A stretch of DNA of 64,000 nucleotides from Candidatus Merdivicinus intestinigallinarum. Lineage in GTDB: Bacteria > Bacillota > Clostridia > Oscillospirales > Ruminococcaceae. Below, in pieces: positions 1-8,750 of the stretch. Below the pieces are notes generated by a model. That model worked only from the letters and a program-made list of their open reading frames with translations. It was not told the DNA's origin and ran no database searches. How positions within the stretch are numbered: the stretch's first letter is position 1; each line of letters begins with the position of its first letter. The stretch lies in assembly GCA_018713335.1 (NCBI GenBank), contig DVOW01000050.1, forward strand, positions 1 through 64,000, given 5' to 3'. Both the position numbers and the translations under genes were made by a program.

Positions 1-1
1 G

Positions 2-2332
2 CATCTTAAAACAATCAAGGAGTTGGATGCCGCATTCGAAGATAAAAAGCCTATAGATCGATGGGGCAGAAAGCAAGACTTAAGCACAACTGATAAGCAA
101 GACTATGCTGAGCGTAGGCAAGCGATAGAGAATCGCTTAAATAACAGAATTCCAAGTTTGGAGGAGGAACAATTTAGACTGGAACAAGAGTTGATTCTGA
201 CAAGAAGCAAATCTCTCTGCGATATAATCACAAGAGATAATATTAGCGCTATATTTAGCATTACAAGCACAAATGAAATTGGAGCAGTAACAGATTTTAA
301 CAAGATAAAAAGCAGCGAATATTTTGATCTTTTAAAATATCTCATTCGTAATGGATATATTGATGAAACTTATGCCGACTATATGACTTACTTCTACGAG
401 AATAGCCTAACCCGTATTGATAAAACATTTCTGCGTAGTGTGACTGATAAAAAGGCTAAAGAATATACCTATCAATTAAAAAACCCTCAGCTGGTTGTAT
501 CGCGACTCAGGTTGGTGGATTTTGATCAAGAAGAAATCCTCAATTTTTCTTTGCTTACATATCTGTTGCATACCCGAACCAATATTCAATACTTGGAGAG
601 ATTTATTGATCAACTTAAAAAAACAGAGAATTTTAAATTTTTAGGCGCATACTTTGATGTTACATCTGAAATGCCATCGTATATTAAATATCTTAACATG
701 CGGTGGCCAGAAGCATTTTGCACTGCTCTTAATGAACGGGTTCTTTCAGATAGGCAGATCCGAAAATATTCAATTTATTCGATTTATTTTTCTGATGAAT
801 CCACAATAAAATTGGTCAATAAAGATAATTGTCTTTGCGACTATATTTCCAATAGTCCCGATTACCTTGCAATAGATAATGCTGACATCGATAAACTAAT
901 TCATGGGTTTAATTTGCTTGGGGTATGCTTCGTTGGATTTGATTATGAAACTCTAAATAAGGACTTGTTTCACGCGGTTTACCAGGAATCTTTGTATGCG
1001 ATCAATGCTGAAAATTTAAAACTTATTCAAATGAAAATCTTAAATATCAGCGATGATGGCGATATTGCGCATAAGAATTATACGCTTTTGCTTTCACATC
1101 CTGATTCCGCTATAACTCAATATATCAATCGTAATATCAATGAATATTTCGGCGTTGTATTGCAGATATGTGGAGGAGTTATTTGTGATGATAAAAACAC
1201 CGCTATTTTAGTACTGAATAATTCAGAGCTTAGCAATGAACATAAGCATGCCTATATTTCTGCCTTACGGACAACCATTGTTTGCGTAAATGAGGTCACT
1301 GACCATGCTTTATGGGCGGAACTTTTGGATGCTGATATAGTCCAATATTCAGAGCGTAATATTATGGATAGTTTCAATGTATTAAAACTCTCTGAAAGTG
1401 TCATTTCCTATATTAACAGATGTAATATTGAATTGGATTTTTCAAAACTTAAAGACGGAGAATCGATCAAAGAAAAGCTTTTTGAAAACGTGATAGAATG
1501 TGGGAGTATCCTAAACTCAAAGTATGAACAAATATTGGTATCTTTAGGGTTTTGCTATGATGACTTTGATCTATCGAACATCCCAAGCGATAAACTCACT
1601 ATCTTAATCAACGTAAACATTATAAAAATGACAGCAAATAACTTGATCTTTCTGCGAGATAACTACCCAGATCAGAAGTTCTGCTTTATTCGCAAGAACA
1701 TAGACGAGTATGTAGACATAATGTCCGGTGATTTGTTTTCACAGGAGGAGTTGTTAGAGATACTGACTTGGGATATTAGTGATGAACTGAAAATTAAACT
1801 ACTTGAATTTTCTGATGAAGCAATTTCTGTAATTGGAATGAACTATTCTATAACGGTATGCCTATATATTCTTGATAATAATTTCAAAAATTCTGATCTA
1901 ATTTCCTTGTTGTCATCATTTGAACAGTGGGATGATTTGGTTCAGACAAAAATATTTGATTATGCATTAAGGAATATTGCAACTATTATAGATAATCCAG
2001 CCAATGTTTCAGAGAAATTAATAGATGCTCTTCTCCATACTGACAAATTGAATAGATCTATAAAAATTGATCTCTTGGTTGCCATAATGCCTATTCTTGA
2101 TATTGAGCATATTAGACAAGTTCTTCCTTCGCTGGATTTAACCAATTATGTTAGAATATTTGATGAACGCAGCCGGCCCAAATTTGAGATCAGTTCTGAA
2201 AGTAAAAAAGTATTAGGTGCTTTTCAGAAAAAGGGGCTAATTTATGGCTATGAGGAAGATCAAAACAAGGAGGGATATTACAAAATAGTTAGAACAAAGC
2301 CCGCAAAACCATTAGCACAAGAATTGCTTTAA
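2..2332 (+). CDS. C-terminal part of a large YobI-like P-loop NTPase family protein (5' truncated)
   Basis: The reading frame is open to the window edge, so only the last 776 residues are visible. No NTPase motif lies in this part. The visible segments, such as the region around residues 125-150 (YFYENSLTRIDKTFL) and the C-terminus with KKVLGAFQKKGLI and GYYKIV, resemble from memory the C-terminal half of YobI-like KAP/P-loop NTPases, often about 1,200 residues long and found in accessory DNA. That family call is inference. The start of the visible part (AFEDKKPIDRWGRKQ) looks like a charged, possibly coiled linker. The gene is far richer in A and T than everything after about 2.4 kb, which suggests horizontal acquisition. 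It is transcribed against the direction of the replication fork. Its function is unknown; a defence or mobile-island role is possible but unproven. Confidence 0.6.
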   Translation, partial: HLKTIKELDAAFEDKKPIDRWGRKQDLSTTDKQDYAERRQAIENRLNNRIPSLEEEQFRLEQELILTRSKSLCDIITRDNISAIFSITSTNEIGAVTDFNKIKSSEYFDLLKYLIRNGYIDETYADYMTYFYENSLTRIDKTFLRSVTDKKAKEYTYQLKNPQLVVSRLRLVDFDQEEILNFSLLTYLLHTRTNIQYLERFIDQLKKTENFKFLGAYFDVTSEMPSYIKYLNMRWPEAFCTALNERVLSDRQIRKYSIYSIYFSDESTIKLVNKDNCLCDYISNSPDYLAIDNADIDKLIHGFNLLGVCFVGFDYETLNKDLFHAVYQESLYAINAENLKLIQMKILNISDDGDIAHKNYTLLLSHPDSAITQYINRNINEYFGVVLQICGGVICDDKNTAILVLNNSELSNEHKHAYISALRTTIVCVNEVTDHALWAELLDADIVQYSERNIMDSFNVLKLSESVISYINRCNIELDFSKLKDGESIKEKLFENVIECGSILNSKYEQILVSLGFCYDDFDLSNIPSDKLTILINVNIIKMTANNLIFLRDNYPDQKFCFIRKNIDEYVDIMSGDLFSQEELLEILTWDISDELKIKLLEFSDEAISVIGMNYSITVCLYILDNNFKNSDLISLLSSFEQWDDLVQTKIFDYALRNIATIIDNPANVSEKLIDALLHTDKLNRSIKIDLLVAIMPILDIEHIRQVLPSLDLTNYVRIFDERSRPKFEISSESKKVLGAFQKKGLIYGYEEDQNKEGYYKIVRTKPAKPLAQELL

Positions 2333-2416
2333 TTTAAATAGTTGTCAAAATTTGACATAAAATACGAATTGATTTATTCTGAATCGAAATTTTCATTTTT
2401 AGAGGGTATCTTTTTT

Positions 2417-2590
2417 GTCAACGCATCCCAGCGGCTTAGAGCCGCGGCAAATACGCGCACCCACACAGGTTGGGTGCGCATTGTTTTTAATCCGGCGCCG
2501 TTACGCGGGAGGTTTGCGGCACAAGCATGCCTGGAGCGAAACGCGCTCCCACGAATGTGAGCGCGCAAGTGCGCATTGTTTTTTATTCCG
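2417..2590. repeat. Intergenic hairpin repeat, copy A
   Basis: The gap 2333-2726 holds no gene. From about 2417 it contains a GC-rich block of short inverted repeats: a GCGGC/GCCGC hairpin at about 2430, GCGCACCCA/TGGGTGCGC at about 2456-2480, GGAGCG/CGCTCC at about 2531-2547, and GCGCA/TGCGC near 2570. The second and fourth are followed by ATTGTTTTT tracts. The same words recur at about 3328-3595, 4637-4668 and 6114-6190, so this is one member of a dispersed family. The T tracts suggest terminator function for the gene ending at 2332. Confidence 0.65.
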
Positions 2591-2726
2591 CCAGATGGAC
2601 ATAGGACGGACACCTGTGATTCCAAAGGTGACTTTGCCGCGATGGCGCAGCTCTGATATTATTCAAAAGTCTGTCCTGATTCAATGAAAGCAGAATATTA
2701 TTTTTGCCATAGAGGTGATTAACAAA

Positions 2727-3251
2727 ATGGCTGAGATTATTAAAGTATATCGACAATCGATTCCGGCAATGAGGTTTATCGGTAAAAATTATGGGAACAG
2801 TGAAAATACAGATTGGGGAGCAATTTGGAGCGATGCCTTTTCGTCTGACATATTCGGAAAGGTTGAAAGGGCCTCCGGCGGCGAAAATGAAAGCCATATG
2901 CTTTACGAAGATAGTGATGCGTATATCGGTTTATGCTACCGCAATGAGGAAACCGGCAATTGCGACGCCTGGATAGGAATGTTCGCTCCGATAGGAACAA
3001 GAGTGGACATCGGACTCGACTATATCGATTTTCCACAGCAAAATCTTGGTGTATGTTGGATTTATGGCAAAGAAAATGAAGTGCACAGTTTGGTTCCTCA
3101 GTGTACAGAAAAATTAAAAGCTGCTGGAATGAAAATAAAATCCAATAAGTACGGTTATATTGGTCATTTTGAGCGCGATCAGTGTCCAAGATTTACTACA
3201 CCCGATGGAAAAGGGAATATAATACTGGATTACTGCTATTTTGTAGTATAA
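2727..3251 (+). CDS. GyrI-like / AraC effector-binding-domain protein
   Basis: This 174-residue stand-alone protein opens with MAEIIKVYRQSIPAMRFIGK, the typical first strand and helix of GyrI-like (SMAC, effector-binding) domains. The central glycine- and aromatic-rich strands and the C-terminal ILDYCYFVV strand also fit. There is no N-terminal HTH, so it is an orphan ligand-binding domain rather than an AraC or MerR regulator. Known relatives bind small hydrophobic or cationic compounds, and some hydrolyse electrophilic substrates. I chose ATG 2727 because AGAGGTG at 2711-2717 is well spaced before it; an in-frame GTG at 2715 lies inside that site. The ligand cannot be told from sequence. 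Confidence 0.75.
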   Translation: MAEIIKVYRQSIPAMRFIGKNYGNSENTDWGAIWSDAFSSDIFGKVERASGGENESHMLYEDSDAYIGLCYRNEETGNCDAWIGMFAPIGTRVDIGLDYIDFPQQNLGVCWIYGKENEVHSLVPQCTEKLKAAGMKIKSNKYGYIGHFERDQCPRFTTPDGKGNIILDYCYFVV

Positions 3252-3327
3252 GAGTCGATCTGACAATCATTCGGTGGTTCAATCCCCACCTCCCAAAACG
3301 CAAAAACATCTTTTTATGTGGCTCTCA

Positions 3328-3595
3328 CAGGCTGGGCCTGGAGCGAAACGCGCTCCGGGTCTTTTTCTATATCTGGCGTGAGCATCCCGCGCTGAAATAG
3401 GCATCTTTTTTGCAGCGTCAACACAGCGGCGAATCGCCGCAGATAACCGCGCACTCACATTGTGGGTGCGCATTTTGTTTTACTCCCGCGCCGATACGGA
3501 GGAGTGTTTTTGGCAGAAGTTATATCCTGGAGCGAAATGCACTCCGGGCCCTTTTCTATATCTGGCGTGGGCATCCCGCGCTGAAGCGATAAGCT
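3328..3595. repeat. Intergenic hairpin repeats, copies B and C
   Basis: The gap 3252-3646 holds no gene. It carries two copies of the repeat family. Copy B runs about 3328-3485 and copy C about 3525-3595. Shared words are CTGGAGCGAAA with its return arm, then TTTTCTATATCTGGCGTG, then GCATCCCGCGCTGAA. Copy B continues with a segment matching copy A: a GCGGCGAATCGCCGC hairpin and GTGGGTGCGCATTTTGTTTT. The order and spacing of the words are conserved, so the unit is roughly 150-170 bp with partial copies. Confidence 0.7.
3336..3367 (+). terminator. Rho-independent terminator inside repeat copy B
   Basis: GGAGCG (3340-3345) pairs with CGCTCC (3351-3356), with extra G-C closure outside, and is followed by TCTTTTTCT. 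It sits about 85 bp after the GyrI-like gene and probably ends that transcript. Confidence 0.6.
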
Positions 3596-3646
3596 TTTCA
3601 TATTCGTTGAATATAAGAAAATTGGGTTTATAGGAGGGTTCAGGTT

Positions 3647-4622
3647 ATGCTCCGTCAGGCAGAAACTATTGGGATTTTTTCGTCTTCCTATCCTCTCACC
3701 GCAATTGCCCCCAAGGCGGCAGAAAATGCGGTCCATTATTTGGAACAGTGCGGTTATTCCGTAAAAAAAGGCAAATTGTTCGGAAAAATGGATTGTTACC
3801 GGTCCGGCTCCATCCGGGAAAGGGCAGAAGAATTTAACGAACTGCTTTACGATCCGGAAGTAACCTGCCTTATGGCGGCAGTTGGCGGCATGGTGTCTAA
3901 TTCTCTTCTGCCTTATATTGATTATGACTTTCTCAAGGCGCACCCGAAAAAAATTATCGGGCTTTCCGATATCACCGCTATTTTATTGAGCGTATATCAA
4001 AAATCCGGACTGACCACCTTCTACGGTCCCAATTTAGTTACATGCTTTGGTCAGGAACCGCCGTTTTTGGAATATTCTATGCGGTCGATGGAACAGGCCT
4101 TCTCCGGTAAGTGTCCATTTTCCATTCAAATGCCGCCATTTTATTCAGACGAATTAACCGACTGGGAATCCACCCCCTTCCTCAAAACATCAAAACTCAA
4201 ACAAATGGACTACTGTTCAGTCCGGTTCCGCAACGGGCCGGCTTATTGGCGGAAATTTAAATACCATAAACGCAATTATGGCAAGTCCCTATATGCCGCA
4301 ATTCCGGGAAGGAGATATTCTCTTTTTGGAGGATACTGAGAAATTTGCGGCACATTCCGAACGATATTACTCCATGTTGAAGATTTGCGGCGTTTTTGAT
4401 AAGGTCAGCGGGATTCTTTTAGGCAAACACCGCCGATTCGACGCCCAGGGAACCGGAAGAACATCAGCCGATATTCTGCTAGAAGTACTGGATGGACAAA
4501 AAATCCCAATCCTTGCGGACATTGATTGCTGTCATACCCTGCCGATGATGACGCTGCCTATTGGCGGAACGGTGCATTTTGACGCCGACCAGCAAACAAT
4601 CTCTGTGCTTCATATTTCGTAA
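3647..4622 (+). pseudogene. Frameshifted S66-family LD-carboxypeptidase / MccF-like peptidase
   Basis: Two frames together give one S66 serine peptidase of normal length. These enzymes cut the L,D bond of peptidoglycan tetrapeptides or detoxify microcin C-type compounds in the cytoplasm. The first frame (3647 to about 4200) carries the substrate loop and nucleophile region (AAVGGMVSNSLL) and GLSDITA. The second frame (from about 4200 to 4622) carries GRLIGGNLNT, FLEDTEK and the histidine region (DIDCCHTLPM). The join needs a net +1 shift near the A-rich stretch 4183-4206. Without it the first frame ends at 4339, lacking the Glu and His of the triad. A TATAGGAGG ribosome site precedes ATG 3647. 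A sequencing error cannot be excluded. Confidence 0.8.
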
Positions 4623-4636
4623 AATTACATAACCCA

Positions 4637-4668
4637 GCCCGGAGCGAAATTCGCTCCGGGCCCTTTTC
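4637..4668 (+). terminator. Terminator after the S66 pseudogene (repeat copy D)
   Basis: Near-perfect 12-bp inverted repeat GCCCGGAGCGAA (4637-4648) / TTCGCTCCGGGC (4650-4661) followed by CCTTTTCT. Its core is the same GGAGCGAAA word as the dispersed repeats. Confidence 0.75.
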
Positions 4669-4738
4669 TCCGCGGATCGAAGCAGAACAAGATTTAGATA
4701 TCTAGCACAAAAATCCCACATTTTTTCCGAAGGCGCTA

Positions 4739-4767
4739 TTTACTTTTCTGCCTTTCGTTGTTATAAT
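4739..4767 (+). promoter_or_regulatory. Sigma-A type promoter for the DUF2087-phosphotransferase pair
   Basis: TTTACT at 4739-4744, a 17-bp spacer, and a perfect TATAAT at 4762-4767, about 33 bp before ATG 4801. Confidence 0.7.
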
Positions 4768-4800
4768 AAAGTTAATGCTTTATCAATGAAGGTGAATGAA

Positions 4801-5097
4801 ATGTCCAAGCTTGAAAATTTTCTGGACAAGGAAAACAGGCTGATTGCTTTTCCGGCCAAACGGAAAATGAAATTGCAGGCGCTTTTTTATCTGGCGTCAA
4901 AATTTGAGGAAGGAAAGATTTATACCGAAAAAGAAGTAAACGAACTCCTCAACCGGTGGCACACCTTCGGCGATCCGGCCACGCTGAGAAGGGAACTATA
5001 CAATCACATGTTTATCGGAAGGGAACTGTCCGGCGCCTCTTATTGGCTGGAGCCAGTACAGCCTTCCCTGGAAGACCTGGAGAAAAAATATGAATAA
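4801..5097 (+). CDS. DUF2087 domain protein
   Basis: This 98-residue protein consists of a single DUF2087-type domain. The typical features are a basic start (FPAKRKMKLQAL), the YTEKEVNELL helix and the LRRELYNHMFIGRE segment. The domain is winged-helix-like, often found as the C-terminal half of ArsR/MarR-type regulators or alone, and its activity is unknown. I chose ATG 4801 rather than the in-frame ATG at 4786, because GAAGGTGA (4788-4795) is an ideal ribosome site for 4801. The gene overlaps the following phosphotransferase by 8 bp, so the two are translationally coupled and share the promoter at 4739-4767. Confidence 0.8.
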   Translation: MSKLENFLDKENRLIAFPAKRKMKLQALFYLASKFEEGKIYTEKEVNELLNRWHTFGDPATLRRELYNHMFIGRELSGASYWLEPVQPSLEDLEKKYE

Positions 5098-6082
5098 GGA
5101 CACCTTAAAAAGGCTCTATGGGCTGGAGATCACAGATGTTCAAAAATCAACGGTAGGAGCAGGGTCGGACACCTACTTTATTTCCTGCCAACAAGGCCGG
5201 TATGTTGTCAAATTCCCTTCTGTCAGCGAAATCAACAATCCTGATTTTGAACCTGCCCTTTGTAAATTTCTGCTGTCAAAGGGGATCGCTGTTTCGGAAT
5301 TTCTCAAAAATATAAACGGCCAGTATATTTCCGCCGATGAAAACGGCCGGAAATTCCATGTGCAGAAATTTATAGACGGCAAAGTTTACCCTTTAAATAC
5401 CGCCCCAAAATGGCTGCTGCGGGAATCGGCGACCTTATTGGGAAAAATCCATACGGCCCTTACCGGTTATCCATCTTTGCCGGAGGGCATTGGACAAAAT
5501 TTCTTTGCCTGTATGACGCCGGAAACCGCCTTGAAATCCTATGAAAATACTCTGGAAACAGCACGGCAGAATCAGGATGTCCAGGTTCAGGAGGACCTTT
5601 TATATCGAATCGAACTGATGAAGCGGCTTCCTGCTTTCCATTTCGACATGGATTCCCTGACATGCCGGAATACCCACGGGGACTATTTTATCAGCCAGCT
5701 GATTTGCGGGGAGCAGAAAATCAACGCAGTCATTGACTGGACGACGGCCTGCGTCCATCCCGTTGTTTGGGAGATCATCCGTTCTTACGTCTACGCCTCC
5801 CCAAAATGCAGGGAAGGCGAAATGGACATTCCGGAATTTTTAGACTATGTTTCCTGTTATCTGGAATATGCGCCTTTAAATAGGGTAGATATTCAAATGC
5901 TGCCTTACTTGTTTTATTACCAGCTCGCAGTCTGCGATTACTACAACCAATACTATCAATCCAACGCGGCAAACCGCGGAATTTATTTGCATCAGGCGGT
6001 TTTTTCCACAAAGCTGATGAAGTGGTTCGAAAAGAACCTGGAGCTATTATCAGAGGAGCTTTCAGCCCGTTTTATAAAGTAG
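5090..6082 (+). CDS. Phosphotransferase enzyme family protein (APH / homoserine kinase II-like)
   Basis: The 330-residue protein has a protein-kinase-like fold. The N-lobe has a glycine loop (STVGAGSDTYFI, near residue 22) and the nucleotide lysine in YVVKFP. The C-lobe has the Brenner-type catalytic segment NTHGDYFISQL (about residues 198-208) and the metal-binding AVIDWTTA. The family phosphorylates small hydroxyl substrates such as aminoglycosides, choline or homoserine. Typical aminoglycoside enzymes have HGDLxxxN; here the Asn position is replaced by Gln/Leu, so an antibiotic substrate is not assured. It overlaps the DUF2087 gene, which suggests joint regulation. The substrate cannot be assigned. 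Confidence 0.8.
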   Translation: MNKDTLKRLYGLEITDVQKSTVGAGSDTYFISCQQGRYVVKFPSVSEINNPDFEPALCKFLLSKGIAVSEFLKNINGQYISADENGRKFHVQKFIDGKVYPLNTAPKWLLRESATLLGKIHTALTGYPSLPEGIGQNFFACMTPETALKSYENTLETARQNQDVQVQEDLLYRIELMKRLPAFHFDMDSLTCRNTHGDYFISQLICGEQKINAVIDWTTACVHPVVWEIIRSYVYASPKCREGEMDIPEFLDYVSCYLEYAPLNRVDIQMLPYLFYYQLAVCDYYNQYYQSNAANRGIYLHQAVFSTKLMKWFEKNLELLSEELSARFIK

Positions 6083-6113
6083 ATATATGGATTTGTAGGT
6101 TCACGATTGGTTA

Positions 6114-6145
6114 GGCCCGGAACGCGTTTCTCTCCGGGCCTTTTT
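6114..6145 (+). terminator. Terminator after the phosphotransferase gene (repeat copy E)
   Basis: GGCCCGGA (6114-6121) pairs with TCCGGGCC (6133-6140), followed by TTTTT. The downstream words GGCATCT and CAGCGTCA (to about 6190) match copy B, so this is a diverged repeat member. Confidence 0.75.
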
Positions 6146-6249
6146 CTGTTTCCCGCACGGTGATAGGCATCTAAATTTACAGCGTCATCATAAGCCAAGC
6201 TAATCCGAGCTTGCTTTCAATAGGAAATGGGCTCGGATTATTGAGCGCT

Positions 6250-6978
6250 TCAATACAGCAATCGATATTCCGTGGGCAATAAGCCGGTTTTTTCCTTGAA
6301 AACCCGCGCGAAGTAATTGGGATTATCGAACCCAACACGCCGGGCGATATCGTTTACCTTTAAATTAGTCGCAGATAGCAGCTTTTTCGCGCACTCGATT
6401 CGCTGGGCTATAATATAGGCAGATACCGGCAACCCAGTTTCTTGGTGAAAAAGGCGGGATAAATAGGAGGAATTCATTCGAAACCGTTTTGACAGGGCGG
6501 TCAGCGATAAATTTCGGTCTGGATGATCCGTAATATATTTTTGTATTGCTTCAATAATGGCACTATTTGTTAAAACAGAATCTCCGCTTTTCAATACGGA
6601 TTCCGCTTGAAGGGTGTTCATCGCCCTTTTTACAGAATCAATCAGCTGTTCGTCTGGGACGGGCTTTAGCAGGTAGTCTCTTGCCCCAAGACGGAGCGCC
6701 TGCCGCGCGTATTCGAAATCCTGAAACCCTGTTAAGAAGATGGCGATAAGCTTTGGGTTCAGCCGCTTCATTTCTTCGGTCATTTCAAGACCATCCATCT
6801 CAGGCATACGGATATCTGAAATCACAAGGTCGAACGGGCAAGCGCGAAATTTCTCTAATGCTTGAGTGGCGGAATATGCTTTGCAGATTTCGGAAAAGTG
6901 CAGACAGCTTTCGGAAAGAGCTTTCTCGATGCCATCGGTAATCATCATTTCATCGTCAACGATCAATAATCGGCACAT
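6250..6978 (-). CDS. YesN-type response regulator (receiver + AraC HTH)
   Basis: The 242-residue regulator has a receiver domain at residues 3-120 with the acidic pocket DDE, phospho-acceptor Asp55 in VISDIRMPEMDG, switch Thr83 and Lys105. A double AraC-type HTH follows at about 140-242 (SYLSRLFHQETG and NPNYFARVFKEKTG). It is the partner of the kinase just upstream, whose 3' end overlaps its start by 23 bp. Position at the end of the sugar operon implies that it activates the solute-binding-protein promoter in response to the sugar, as known for YesMN-like pairs; the specific signal is inferred. ATG 6978 has a strong AAGGGGGG site. An inverted repeat lies downstream at 6202-6240 (AATCCGAGC/GCTCGGATT) but lacks a clear T tract. 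Confidence 0.93.
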   Translation of the reverse strand: MCRLLIVDDEMMITDGIEKALSESCLHFSEICKAYSATQALEKFRACPFDLVISDIRMPEMDGLEMTEEMKRLNPKLIAIFLTGFQDFEYARQALRLGARDYLLKPVPDEQLIDSVKRAMNTLQAESVLKSGDSVLTNSAIIEAIQKYITDHPDRNLSLTALSKRFRMNSSYLSRLFHQETGLPVSAYIIAQRIECAKKLLSATNLKVNDIARRVGFDNPNYFARVFKEKTGLLPTEYRLLY

Positions 6979-8677
6979 TTGATTCCCCCCTTTCGCTGCC
7001 AGCAGGGCTATTTTTTAGCAAAAATGAAATTTGAAACGTACCGGGGCGGGGAAGCTGAACCTTTAGCCCTTCTTCTCCAGCATAAAGCAGACGGCTTTGG
7101 ACATTATAAAGCCCATATCCATTTTCTTCTTGAGGCGGGTGCTCAAACTGCATGCGGATATAGTCAAGATCCGGTTCACACACACGGCTTTTATCATTTT
7201 CAACAGATATCAGGAGGCCTTGCGGCTTTTCCTCGATGATCAATTTAACCATACAGCAGCCGATAGATTTTTCGACACCGTGCTTAATGGCGTTTTCGAC
7301 CAACGGCTGGATCAAAAGAGCTGGTATTTTGCGGTGGGAAAGCTTTTCCTCCATGATAATTGCATACTGTAGACGTTCTGGAAATCGGAATTGATTCAGA
7401 GACAGGAAATTCCGGATATAATTTACTTCTCCTCCTAATTCTGCCATTTCATCTGTAGAATATGCAGTGTATTTAAAGTAGTCGCCAAGCAGCATGCAAA
7501 GCTGTGCGACCTGTTCCGTGTTTCCCGATTTGGCCATACGGTAACCGATATAGAGGCTGTTGAAAAGAAAATGCGGATTGATCTGCGCCCGAAGCTGGCG
7601 CAGCTGTGCTTCCTGGATCTGCAGGCGCTTTTCCAATACTTCGCAAATAAGGTTTTTTAGCCTTTGGGACAGACAGTTAAAGGCGCTGAAAACATAGCAG
7701 AATTCCAATGTCCCGGATTCGGCAAGACGGAAATCATAGTTTCCATGCTCCAACTGCGAAAGTGCGCCCACAACACGTGCAAGAGGCTGCTGAACTGTCC
7801 TGCGAAAAATAAGGAACATTAAAGCTGTAACTAAGACTGCCGCTGCGTCTACCAGGAGAAAAAGAATATTTACATGGTCCGAAGCACCGTAAAGAACAGA
7901 ACGGGGGATGCAGGCGATAAGCTCAAAGCTTCCGTTATTAATGGGAATTTGCCGTACTATGAATGATTCACCGCCCATTTGGACGGTATTGGGCGGTTCC
8001 TCTGTAAATTCCAAGGTTAATTGATGCGCCAGCTCTTCCGATTGCTCTGTTTGGTTAGAGAACAGTGTATTCGTCAGAGGGATACGAATAAAATATAGAT
8101 ATTCTTCTTGCGACAAAAAGGAGCGCAGTGTACTTAAGATATCCTGCGCACTTACCCGTGCCCCCGTACAGACCCCGCTTGAAGCTGCATACAAGTAAAT
8201 CAAATCTCCGTTGCTGCTCCAAAAATTAACTTCACCTGTTTGTATTTGCTGGACGCGGCGAAGCAATTCTTCTGAAATTGCGCCGTCAGTGTAATGGGCG
8301 CTGATTTCCTCGCCTTCAGGAAATATTAGAAAAACATCTTTCAGCAGAAAGCTTGTTTGGCTGTATATTGTGATAAGCTGGCGAATTTCTGTGTTCAGAA
8401 CATACTGCTGATAGTCAAACGGCTCTTGCCGCTGCTGCTGGTATTTTAAGACACTGGAATCATAGCCAATTAAATATAAAATTTGAATGATTTTACTGAT
8501 ATCCCGATTTAATAGATAGGAGAGGAACGAAAGATGATTTTCTGAAGCCGCCAAGGCGCTGTCCGCTAGCTGATTTTTGGAATATGTGAGAATCCCCGTA
8601 ATCAGCAGGTTGAGAGGAATCCAAACGGCGAAAAAGCAGAGAAAAAATTGAGCTAAGAGCGACTTGCGGCGAAACAT
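6956..8677 (-). CDS. YesM-type sensor histidine kinase
   Basis: The 573-residue membrane kinase has a first membrane helix at about residues 8-31, an extracellular sensor domain (about 32-265), a second membrane helix at about 268-291, a HAMP linker (about 293-345), a His_kinase segment with phospho-His369 in INPHFLFNSLY, and a HATPase_c domain with the N box LIQPLVENAIKHGVEK (455-470) and NGYGLYNV. This architecture is that of the LytS/YesM class that controls carbohydrate ABC operons. It shares the operon with the ABC importer and GH78 enzyme, so it probably senses a plant or host rhamnoside directly or through the binding protein. Confidence 0.93.
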   Translation of the reverse strand: MFRRKSLLAQFFLCFFAVWIPLNLLITGILTYSKNQLADSALAASENHLSFLSYLLNRDISKIIQILYLIGYDSSVLKYQQQRQEPFDYQQYVLNTEIRQLITIYSQTSFLLKDVFLIFPEGEEISAHYTDGAISEELLRRVQQIQTGEVNFWSSNGDLIYLYAASSGVCTGARVSAQDILSTLRSFLSQEEYLYFIRIPLTNTLFSNQTEQSEELAHQLTLEFTEEPPNTVQMGGESFIVRQIPINNGSFELIACIPRSVLYGASDHVNILFLLVDAAAVLVTALMFLIFRRTVQQPLARVVGALSQLEHGNYDFRLAESGTLEFCYVFSAFNCLSQRLKNLICEVLEKRLQIQEAQLRQLRAQINPHFLFNSLYIGYRMAKSGNTEQVAQLCMLLGDYFKYTAYSTDEMAELGGEVNYIRNFLSLNQFRFPERLQYAIIMEEKLSHRKIPALLIQPLVENAIKHGVEKSIGCCMVKLIIEEKPQGLLISVENDKSRVCEPDLDYIRMQFEHPPQEENGYGLYNVQSRLLYAGEEGLKVQLPRPGTFQISFLLKNSPAGSERGESNVPIIDR

Positions 8678-8750
8678 CTTTCAACTCTCCTTTCAAAAAT
8701 TAAGCAAGACCGTCCCGCTTTTTAAGGCGGGACAGCCTATTTTTACCTAA

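Noticed and set aside
4183-4206. Programmed frameshifting in the S66 peptidase
   Set aside because: There is no recognised slippery heptamer with a downstream structure, and S66 peptidases are not known to use frameshifting; a mutation or read error is more likely.
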